From positions 2,170,001-2,234,000 of the forward strand of contig JAYJMM010000113.1 of the NCBI GenBank assembly GCA_037349105.1: a stretch of 64,000 nucleotides of DNA, read 5' to 3'. Source of the DNA: Limnomonas spitsbergensis. Its lineage: Eukaryota > Chlorophyta > Chlorophyceae > Chlamydomonadales. Position numbers and translations under genes: made by a program. Below the pieces are notes generated by a model. That model was given only the letters and a program-made list of their open reading frames with translations. It was not told the DNA's origin and made no database searches. Of this stretch, positions 52,888-60,167 are shown piece after piece. Every line of letters begins with the position of its first letter. Within the stretch, counting starts at the first letter, position 1.

Positions 52888-54348
52888 TCAAACAATTGAA
52901 GCAAACTCCCCCATCATGGGGTCCAAGGACGCTTCTTTGTCCACCCATCCAACTGCGCCCTGCCTGGGCCCTGCCCGGCGGACTCTGGCCGGAGGTTCCT
53001 CTTTTATCCTGCACTCTCCCCTCCAGATGGTATGCCCTGGCTTGACTACATGCGCCTCGCTCCTGCGACCTGCCCCTGGGCTGGCTCCCTCGATCCCTGC
53101 TGGGTGACCGCTGCCTTCTGCCTCTAGGCTGGTCGTATTTATCAGTGCGGTCCGAACACGCCTTCTGCTGCCCGACCTGCCGCGGCGACCCTCACCGGCC
53201 TGGCCGAACTGGGAATCCTCACTCCATGCAACGGGCCTCTCGTCCCTGCTGAGGCTGCGCTGCAGCCCTCTGTCCGCCTCTTCCCCCCTTTCAGGGTTGG
53301 ACCGCGAGGTGGTACTGCGATGAGTCCTAGTGGCTTCTCCCGCTACCTCGCCGCCTGTGTCGTTGTTGCCCTCCGGGGTACCTGGGCAGAGCATGGCAGC
53401 TTCCTCCTCACGCAATGTTAAAGGAGCCTGAGGCTCGTAGCCTTCCTCTGAGACGTTGGAGCCGTCCCCACTGGAACTGGTCTCCCATTCGTCTTCTCTG
53501 TGCTGGAGTCCTGCCTCCCGCTCTAGCCTCTCAAACTCATCCATCTGGGCATCGTAGATGTCCCATTCTTTGGTGAGAAACTGCTGGAACATGCCAGGCC
53601 ATCCCTCACACGGGGCCGGGCACCCCCTCTGCTGGAGGTTCCTGAGAAACTCCACTGCATGCGCCATGGATCTGGCTGACCCTGCGGGCCGGGTACCATA
53701 GTGATTCATGGCCAGGGCCTCTACCGCCATCTGCCAGTGGTGCCTTTGCTGGGCCACCTGCCCCTCTGGCACCACCTGGAATGTTACAGGCATCGCTGCG
53801 GCTTGGTGGCCCACAATTTGTGTTGCTGCGTTCTGCTCAAATCCCTCGTGGACAGACATCAGACAAGTGTGCCTCTCTTGGCTGACCCACCTGGAATTGT
53901 ATGACTGCCCTGCTAGCCCCGGCCGTCCCGGCGGGCCTGGCAGGTCACTCGGGCCAGCTGCCTCCTGCTGTTTTCTCCAGTCCTCATAGGAGACCACCTT
54001 GGCAGCCTCATAAGCCTGCCTCATGCTGTCTTCTGAGGCCTCTTGGCTCCTGCCAGGTCCCCTGACTCCCCAGCTCCGTTCTGGGCCTGCTGCTGCTCGC
54101 AACCGGTCAAACCGGTTGCTATCGCCTGGCTGCAAGGTGTCACAGCATATAACCGTAAACGATACAATACGGTATATATGGGTGAAGCGTGGCGATAACG
54201 GTAAGATCCCACCATAAAAGGAATCCAGTATATGTACGTACACCCCTCGAGGGTTGCCTAGAGTAGGGGAATTCCGCCAGCAGGGATCGACACCCACCTT
54301 GCGGTCCAGCCCGAGCCCTGTGCGGACCTTCCTGGGAATTTCCTTCAT
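52888..54348 (-). CDS. Array gag-like ORF, unit 15
   Basis: Markers HTCLM, AAAMP, EALAM, LQPGD. Its C-terminal part comes from unit 14, so it still ends like the other array copies. Confidence 0.5.
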   Translation of the reverse strand: MKEIPRKVRTGLGLDRKVGVDPCWRNSPTLGNPRGVYVHILDSFYGGILPLSPRFTHIYRIVSFTVICCDTLQPGDSNRFDRLRAAAGPERSWGVRGPGRSQEASEDSMRQAYEAAKVVSYEDWRKQQEAAGPSDLPGPPGRPGLAGQSYNSRWVSQERHTCLMSVHEGFEQNAATQIVGHQAAAMPVTFQVVPEGQVAQQRHHWQMAVEALAMNHYGTRPAGSARSMAHAVEFLRNLQQRGCPAPCEGWPGMFQQFLTKEWDIYDAQMDEFERLEREAGLQHREDEWETSSSGDGSNVSEEGYEPQAPLTLREEEAAMLCPGTPEGNNDTGGEVAGEATRTHRSTTSRSNPERGEEADRGLQRSLSRDERPVAWSEDSQFGQAGEGRRGRSGSRRRVRTALINTTSLEAEGSGHPAGIEGASPGAGRRSEAHVVKPGHTIWRGECRIKEEPPARVRRAGPRQGAVGWVDKEASLDPMMGEFASIV

Positions 54349-54474
54349 CCCACTACACTAGTCAGGTACTGGATGGGATATAATGGATGGATACCATTAT
54401 ATCACGATGACCGAATTATCGTGCGACAAAGGCCTCCCCCTGCTCTGGGCACGCATTAGCGTAGTGCCCCGGCT

Positions 54475-55629
54475 TCAAACAATTGAAGCAAACTCCCCCA
54501 TCATGGGGTCCAAGGACGCTTCTTTGTCCACCCATCCAACTGCGCCCTGCCTGGGCCCTGCCCGGCGGACTCTGGCCGGAGGTTCCTCTTTTATCTTGCA
54601 CTCTCCCCTCCAGATGGTATGCCCTGGCTTGACTACATGCGCCTCGCTCCTGCGACCTGCCCCTGGGCTGGCTCCCTCGGTCCCTGCTGGGTGACCGCTG
54701 CCTTCTGCCTCTAGGCTGGTCGTATCAGTGCGGTCCGGCCGCTGGGCTCGAGCCTCAGGTGTAGGCACCACCCCGTGGCGTTCTACGTTGTGGGCCCTCT
54801 GCGCGCTCTTGCTGCGCTCTCTGGTCCCCTTGTTCTTTGTAGCATCTGGGGTTGTCCCCTTGTGCTGCGCGCGCTCCTCGACTCTGGCTTCCCTGGCCCT
54901 GCCACTGCCCCCTCGTCCTTGCTGACCAGTGGCCTGTTGCTTCTGTTCCTGCGGCTCCTCCTGGCCAAGACCCTCGTCCTCATCTGTGAGCGGGGTTGCG
55001 GGCAGAAGCATTTGTCTGATGTGTTCTGCCAGCTCCGGGTCTACTGGGCCCGAGGACTGCAGCGGCTCTCCTGCCTGCTGGTTCCCAAGGGCAGTGTACA
55101 GCTCCCGCAGCTGGTCTGCGCGCAAGATGTACTGTTGTTGTACCTCCGTGAGCCGTATATTGGCGTCCTGGAGACCTGTCCACCTGACATGCTGCAACCG
55201 CAGGTATTCGACTGTTGCCGCGGCCTGGCGGAATAGCTGCTCCTCTCTTGACTTGATGTCTTGCTGCAGCAAAGTCACTTGGTGCTGCAGCATCAGTACC
55301 TGCGTGTACTTCTTACTGGGCCTCTCTTCCTGGGTCTCTTCCTCATCTGAATCCTCTGGCTCTTCACTCTCCTCCTCGCTGCTAGGCTCCTCCTGGCCGC
55401 GGTTTGCTGTTACCCCCCGCGCTCTGTCTGCTGCCTCTGGAGCGTCTCCCCTAACTCCACCATCAGCCTCACCAGCCCTCTCGCCCCTGCCAGGAACTCG
55501 TACCTCCGAGCGCCTTATTGATCCCGCTGGTGCAGCTCTTCCTGCCGCGGCTGCCCCGAAGGCCACCTGTCGCGGCACAGAGGTGCACCCTAAGGAATGG
55601 GTGCACCAAGCGAAAAGAACACAAGACAT
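54475..55629 (-). CDS. Divergent gag-like protein at the right edge of the array
   Basis: 384 codons. After the N-terminus come an Arg/Gly-rich stretch, an acidic tract (SSEEESEEPEDSDEEETQEE), and a predicted coiled coil of about 75 residues (VLMLQHQVTLLQQDIKSREE ... RADQLRELYTALG). A Lys/Arg/Gln-rich linker follows, then TTSLEAEGSGHPAGTEG and the same ending as the array ORFs. The N-terminal 300 or so residues are unique; only the end is shared. This is the parental upstream gag that donated the end of each array unit. Coiled coil plus basic linker plus downstream zinc knuckle fits gag organisation. Confidence 0.6.
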   Translation of the reverse strand: MSCVLFAWCTHSLGCTSVPRQVAFGAAAAGRAAPAGSIRRSEVRVPGRGERAGEADGGVRGDAPEAADRARGVTANRGQEEPSSEEESEEPEDSDEEETQEERPSKKYTQVLMLQHQVTLLQQDIKSREEQLFRQAAATVEYLRLQHVRWTGLQDANIRLTEVQQQYILRADQLRELYTALGNQQAGEPLQSSGPVDPELAEHIRQMLLPATPLTDEDEGLGQEEPQEQKQQATGQQGRGGSGRAREARVEERAQHKGTTPDATKNKGTRERSKSAQRAHNVERHGVVPTPEARAQRPDRTDTTSLEAEGSGHPAGTEGASPGAGRRSEAHVVKPGHTIWRGECKIKEEPPARVRRAGPRQGAVGWVDKEASLDPMMGEFASIV

Positions 55630-55731
55630 TTAAACAAGTAATAATAAACTCTTACAAGGGTTATAGTAGGAGCTTTTCGATCCACTGCTGTAACTCAGTG
55701 AACTCAGCTCGATAACAGGTGATAGCTCTTG

Positions 55732-56691
55732 CTACTTCACCTGGACTTCTTCGATACTGTTGACAAGATCTCGTAAAGCCTCGACTTCTGAGGTACTTCT
55801 AGACTTCTTGGGACGACCTTGGGCGAATGTGGCCGTTGATCTGCTGTGGTGAGTCGCTTGCTTGGGGACTTCTGGTGACTGAAGATATCTCTGATGAATC
55901 AGATGGTCGACTTGGAGCCAAAGGAAAGGCTGTAGGTTGGATATGTGATGGTGGGTTGGTGGTAATATCCAGCTGTAAGGCTCGAGATATGCCTTGTTAA
56001 GAGGCAGGAATAACTCTAATTGCTGCAGATAGTCGACTGTTGGCCTACATGCTCTGCCAGCTTCGTATCAGGAGACTTGTTGATGTTTATAGGGTCGCTG
56101 TTGGCCTAACTGCTCTGCCAGTTTCCCCTTAGGGGGTGGTACCACCTTGGTTGTACCGCTTGGCATTCGTCGTTATAGAATACTCTTTTCAGTAGACCAG
56201 AGATAGAGCGCAGCTCGTCGTTGAAGACGCTTGCGTTCTACAGGGGTCGGCATAGGCAACATTGTGTCAGTGGTACGCCTCAAATATTGCATAGCATTAT
56301 TATCCAACCAGATATCTGCGAATGAATGAGACTCTTCCTCACGGGTCATGGGCTGCTCTATGAACTCAGCCGCTAAGGACTGAGCTGCATGTAAGATCAG
56401 GGAATCTCCAGCAGCAAATAAATGATTAAGCTGCTGAGATATCTGATCACCATCCCCCCCCCAGCTCCAGTCCTGAAGTGGCAAAGGAATGAGGGAGAAA
56501 ATTATTGAAAGCAGAAAAAATTTCCTGCGAAGGCGGAACAGCTGCAAATCGAACTGCGAGTCCAACAGCAAGCAGATGACTGACAGCATTAGCATCAAAA
56601 GCGCCTCCAACGATCCTGTGACGCACAGAAAAGACCAGATCTTGGCCAGCAGTACAGTCAGTCGCATATCCCATGGCACGTTCACGCTCAT
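55732..56691 (-). pseudogene. RNase H-integrase linker and integrase start, decayed
   Basis: FADIWLDNNAMQYLRR, then PTPVERKRLQRRAALYLWS, is the typical gypsy linker preceding the integrase zinc domain. An in-frame TAA at 56173 interrupts what should be ..L-RRMPSGTTKVVPPPKGKLAEQ. A TGA at 56068 follows, then about 110 further open codons to TAG at 55732, containing an AT-hook-like GRPKKSR. No HHCC or catalytic Asp residues are left. TTGGCCTA(C/A)..GCTCTGCCAG occurs twice (near 56040 and 56101), so KLAE.xGQQ is duplicated in two frames. The hydrophobic first part of the open frame (above about 56460) is a shadow of the methyltransferase gene. Confidence 0.6.
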
Positions 56692-57853
56692 GAATAGTCA
56701 GAGCGTGTCTAGTGACAACTCCTGTTTGATCTGTTTCCAAAACAAGTCCAGGTTCATATTCAGGGTTGGGACGGAACGCATAAGATTCAATTCTTGCAAC
56801 CATTGTAGGAAAAACTCGTAGAGGTTCGTTCAATATATTGGCTGGATGATATGGGTACCTGTTAACTTTGAAACATGTACGGGGTTCTCTTCCATGATCC
56901 AGTATGTTGGTCAGGCGCAATGAATCATCACGAACAAAGGACATCATCACCAACTGCAAAGAAGTGGGGGAACATATATTCTGCCAATAGTTACGCAGGC
57001 GGTGGGCATAGCTGCTTACAGCAACCGCGTCAAAGCAAACTGGGTGTCCCAGCCTCTCTGTAAGTTCCTGGAACCCTTCTATCATAGCCTGCGATTTTGC
57101 AATAGCAAATTGTACAGCAACATTCTCAATGAAGTACATGGGTGGTCGTCTCCCTTGCTGCATATGCTGGAGAAACCCTAGAATTTTAATAAGAGGAAAA
57201 AACGTGGAACTTTTCTCTCCTTGTAATCCTGTACGTCTTATAGCAGAAGACAGGTCAGTGCACATAAACCCTGCTGTTAGCATCCATTGGGTCCCATCAA
57301 GGCATCCAATGTCAATGAGATGTCTTTCATTAATATTGTAAACATTCTGCGGCAACCGATTGAATGTGTTAGCAATAGCATCATGACTCAGAAGATTGGG
57401 ATATTCCTCCATGAGCGACTTAAGTCTGTGTTTGGCACAAACCCTTGCGCCATTGTCAATGTCAGCATAGTAATAGTGGTTGATGCGAATACCATTTCTC
57501 AGCATGCATTCTAATCCTCCGCACATACCACCAAAAAGCTCAATCAGAGAAACACCTTCCTGCACAGCAGTAAGAATGCTGGTTTGAGGAACATGTGAAG
57601 AATTTATAGACTGAATTCCCTTCCCCACTGGATTGCCTTCTTGTGAATGCTCCTGCACCTGCAGGGAATTATAGTGAGAAGGAGGCAATTCCTGCAAATG
57701 CAGGCGGCAATCTTCAACTCTTGACGAAGCTGTTCCTCTCAAGGCTTTTTTGTTTCTCAGACAGAGAGTCCATCTGTGGTACATGAATACGGGTGGAAAA
57801 TGAAGCAATGCCATTAATTTCGAAATCAAAAGCAGCTGCAGTATCAAATGCAT
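56447..57853 (-). CDS. DNMT3-like cytosine-5 DNA methyltransferase within gypsy pol
   Basis: Transfers methyl from S-adenosylmethionine to cytosine C5. Motif I LIELFGGMCGG (residues 103-113) binds the cofactor. YYYADID (128-133) supplies the motif II acidic residue. Motif IV GFMCTDLSSA (195-204) keeps catalytic Cys198, with Met in place of the usual Pro. Motif VI is FIENV (241-245), motif VIII AVSSYAHRLRNYW (278-290), motif IX LTIHERERAMGYATD (385-399), and motif X-like RIVGGAFDANAVSHLLAVG (413-431). CTDLS, the AHRxRxxW pattern and the closing GxAFxxxAVSHL resemble DNMT3/DRM enzymes more than bacterial Dcm or DNMT1. All key motifs are present, so the domain could be active. It overlaps the RT/RNase H frame by 140 bp in the +1 frame; the first 80 or so codons are probably not native. 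The frame ends in a G9 run where one indel leads into the integrase linker. Confidence 0.88.
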   Translation of the reverse strand: MHLILQLLLISKLMALLHFPPVFMYHRWTLCLRNKKALRGTASSRVEDCRLHLQELPPSHYNSLQVQEHSQEGNPVGKGIQSINSSHVPQTSILTAVQEGVSLIELFGGMCGGLECMLRNGIRINHYYYADIDNGARVCAKHRLKSLMEEYPNLLSHDAIANTFNRLPQNVYNINERHLIDIGCLDGTQWMLTAGFMCTDLSSAIRRTGLQGEKSSTFFPLIKILGFLQHMQQGRRPPMYFIENVAVQFAIAKSQAMIEGFQELTERLGHPVCFDAVAVSSYAHRLRNYWQNICSPTSLQLVMMSFVRDDSLRLTNILDHGREPRTCFKVNRYPYHPANILNEPLRVFPTMVARIESYAFRPNPEYEPGLVLETDQTGVVTRHALTIHERERAMGYATDCTAGQDLVFSVRHRIVGGAFDANAVSHLLAVGLAVRFAAVPPSQEIFSAFNNFLPHSFATSGLELGGGW

Positions 57854-60086
57854 TACAGCAACTCATTTCATCCATGTCATAATCAGGATGCACGAGTGTA
57901 GTAGCTAACGAATGAATCTGGTTTGTAACAGATAGACCAAACGTGGGAGAGGGCCAAATAGCTCGGGTTCTAGGTAGGCCTGGCCACTCGGTTGGTGAAG
58001 GAAAAGACGCTTCAGCATCCTCAGAAATCATTTGTAATCCAAAAACAGCTTGCTCCTTATCAGGAGCTGGATCAGGATCAATTGCAGGACCAAAGGGTTC
58101 TATGGCAAATCCCCACGGGACTGCACTCTGGGGTGTTCTTGACAAACAAGCAGCCATGAGGGAATACGCTCTTTTAGAACTATTAGCAGTCAAATCAGTG
58201 TCTACACCTGATCCACAGAATGCAGAGTTGTAGTAAAAGGGCCACGTTGTCGCGAAGTGACTCTCTTTTGTGCCTGTCCAGTCCAGATCTGACTGAACAG
58301 GGAACCTGCTGGGGACATCGGCAACAATATGTTTAACACCCGGTTTGTATTCAAGCTCATAGGAGAATGGCGAAAGCATGACAGACCAGCGAGCATACTG
58401 CCCTTCTAACTCTTTATTAGACATTAACCAAGACAATCCTTTATGATCGCTTATTATTAAAAACGGTATTTTAGCCCCAAGCAGATAATAACGGAAGGCT
58501 CTCACTCCCCATACTGCGGCTAACATTTCACCCTTGTAAGACCCATAATTAGCCTCATGCACATTGCAAGTCCTGCTGATGCAGGCTACTAGATATTCCT
58601 TCCCATCATCATCCTTCTGACCAAGGACAGTTGACATGCCTTTCTGGGACCAATATGTGTGAAGGATGTAACGGCGATTTTTATCAGGTGTGCGCAATGC
58701 GTTACCAGGTTTGCAGAGTTCATCTTTTAGGTGTTCCCATGCCTTATCCCTCTCAGCTGTCCACAGCCAAGGAGTGTCCTTCTTAAACAACTCTGTAAGG
58801 GGGCTGGAGATGACAGAAAAGTTAGGAACATAGCATCGGTAATAATTAGCAAAGCCAATTACGCGGCGCAGTTCATGCACAGTAGTGGGCGTGGGTAAAG
58901 CCCTGATTGCCAAGACCTTGGTTTCACTAGGGGAAATACCTGTTGTTCCAATCATATGACCTAGGTACTCCAGGCTGTTGAACAGAAACTTGCATTTTCC
59001 TGGATGCACCTTCATATGACAGTTCTTGAGGGCAGCAAACAAGAGTTTAAGCGCCGCTTTGTGCGACGCAAGATCTTTGGTAAAGACCAGGATATCATCT
59101 ATAAAACATACACAACAGTGATCAAGGCCTGCTTCCGTTATTACAGTATTCATGACTCTCTGGAAGTATGCAGGCATATTAGTAAGGCCAAAGGTATTTC
59201 GGTTCGTTTTCCAACACCTATCATTCCACCAGAACGCAGTCATGTCCCTGCATTCTTCAGACAGTGAAGTTTGACCGAATCCTGATTTCATATCACAAAC
59301 AGAGAACACAGTACAACCTTCAGTCCTTCCAAACAATTCTTCAGGCAAGGGTAAAGGGTACACGTCGGGAGGTGTAAAGGCATTGATGCCTCCAGATGCT
59401 TTACCATAATTAATACAGCATATTTTATCGGTCCATGCACCAGTCACGGGATCTTTTTTGGCAGCTATAACAGCTTCATGTATCATAAGGGGCCGGGGAC
59501 ACTCACTGATAAATCCAGCTTCCATGAGAGGGGTCATGTGTTCGTCCATAACTTCCTTCTCCATGGGCGACCTCCTGCGAGCTTTTCTGAGAATAATACC
59601 TGGGGGCAAAGTTATAGTTTCTCCAGGGGGACCTATGGTGAAGGGAAGAACTGATCCTTCATAACATGTCAAGTCAGACAATTTATACGCACTTTGCGCC
59701 TGGATAATATCTCCTAGCTCGACCTGGAACTGCTGCCTCTCAATCTCGCTAATATCAGCATGATTGCCCAGGGTCCACCCTTGTTCCATCTTGAAATGTT
59801 TATTAGGTTCTACAGGGTCTGCTGGACTGTCAGGTGTCATATTATCTAGGGACCAAGATCCCTCAATATGGATTCCCTCATGAAACTCATCAGGTGACAA
59901 CAGGTCGTTCAGCAACGCTGGATCTGTGTAATGCTGAATACCTGCTGCGTAAGAGATACCTGTCTGCGTGACCAGTGAAGGTCCTAGTACTTCTCTTGAA
60001 TACTGGTCTCGTGCAATGCTGCGAGTTAGATCAAATACCTGAGCTGTGGCATTGTGAGTTGTCATACTGTTAACAGGTGTAAACAT
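57714..60086 (-). CDS. Reverse transcriptase-RNase H polyprotein of the methyltransferase-bearing gypsy element
   Basis: 790 codons. The pre-RT block has GWTLGNHADISEIERQQF. RT motifs are FSVCDMKSGFGQTSL (Asp), NTFGLTNMPAYFQRVMN, VCFIDDILVFTKD (Asp pair) and YLGHMIGTTGISP. In RNase H, the expected first Asp reads Tyr (LHTYWSQKGMSTVLGQ; TAT where GAT is expected). The Glu (SYKGEMLAAVWGVRAFRYYL), the second Asp (IISDHKGLSWLM) and the HIVADVPSR motif remain. The lost Asp should abolish RNase H cleavage. The C-terminal 180 residues after RNase H are acidic and unassigned. No gag or protease precedes the ATG at 60086. Confidence 0.92.
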   Translation of the reverse strand: MFTPVNSMTTHNATAQVFDLTRSIARDQYSREVLGPSLVTQTGISYAAGIQHYTDPALLNDLLSPDEFHEGIHIEGSWSLDNMTPDSPADPVEPNKHFKMEQGWTLGNHADISEIERQQFQVELGDIIQAQSAYKLSDLTCYEGSVLPFTIGPPGETITLPPGIILRKARRRSPMEKEVMDEHMTPLMEAGFISECPRPLMIHEAVIAAKKDPVTGAWTDKICCINYGKASGGINAFTPPDVYPLPLPEELFGRTEGCTVFSVCDMKSGFGQTSLSEECRDMTAFWWNDRCWKTNRNTFGLTNMPAYFQRVMNTVITEAGLDHCCVCFIDDILVFTKDLASHKAALKLLFAALKNCHMKVHPGKCKFLFNSLEYLGHMIGTTGISPSETKVLAIRALPTPTTVHELRRVIGFANYYRCYVPNFSVISSPLTELFKKDTPWLWTAERDKAWEHLKDELCKPGNALRTPDKNRRYILHTYWSQKGMSTVLGQKDDDGKEYLVACISRTCNVHEANYGSYKGEMLAAVWGVRAFRYYLLGAKIPFLIISDHKGLSWLMSNKELEGQYARWSVMLSPFSYELEYKPGVKHIVADVPSRFPVQSDLDWTGTKESHFATTWPFYYNSAFCGSGVDTDLTANSSKRAYSLMAACLSRTPQSAVPWGFAIEPFGPAIDPDPAPDKEQAVFGLQMISEDAEASFPSPTEWPGLPRTRAIWPSPTFGLSVTNQIHSLATTLVHPDYDMDEMSCCNAFDTAAAFDFEINGIASFSTRIHVPQMDSLSEKQKSLERNSFVKS

Positions 60087-60167
60087 GAAGGTCCGTGACC
60101 ACGGTATGTTCTCTCTGAGACGTTTCGGAATAGAATCTTAACGTTTCGGATATAATGTAATTTCGAC
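60087..60167. promoter_or_regulatory. 81-bp divergent spacer with a repeated ACGTTTCGGA motif
   Basis: Separates the start of the minus-strand pol frame from the ATG of the plus-strand OTU frame. ACGTTTCGGA occurs at 60120-60129 and 60141-60150, 21 bp apart, followed by TATAATG. It could be a bidirectional promoter or simply an element junction. Confidence 0.4.

Larger units (their letters stand above)
30934..54734 (-). repeat. Fifteen-copy tandem array of a 1587-bp retroelement-derived unit
   Basis: Identical landmarks recur every 1587 bp; for example CCGAACACGCC at 30934, 32521, 34108 and so on, and the ATGGATGGATACC block at 32165 to 54383. The array spans about 23.8 kb, or 15 units, with copies differing by only a few substitutions. 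Each unit carries, on the minus strand, a leader with hairpins and a TATA-like stretch, a 486-codon gag-like frame, and a CCHC zinc knuckle in another frame. The period is divisible by three (529 codons), but stops in the leader prevent a continuous polyprotein. The last unit lacks a TTTA found in the others (near 54724). Confidence 0.95.
55732..60086 (-). mobile_element. Second Ty3/gypsy-type element fragment carrying a DNA methyltransferase
   Basis: Minus-strand order: pre-RT, RT, RNase H (57714-60086), C5 methyltransferase (56447-57853), then the integrase linker (55732-56691). The gag, LTRs, integrase zinc domain and integrase core are absent. Two frame changes (near 57750 and at a G9 run, 56454-56462) and stops in the linker indicate decay. 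Its sequence is distinct from the 23-31 kb gypsy element. Confidence 0.85.

Noticed and set aside
31490..54694. Recurrent 67-, 93- and 103-codon plus-strand frames in the array
   Set aside because: They repeat only because the unit repeats, lie antisense to the gag-like frame or leader, and show no domain or protein-like composition.
30934..54734. CRISPR-like regular repetition
   Set aside because: The unit is 1587 bp with no short repeat/unique spacer alternation; units are near-identical throughout and coding.
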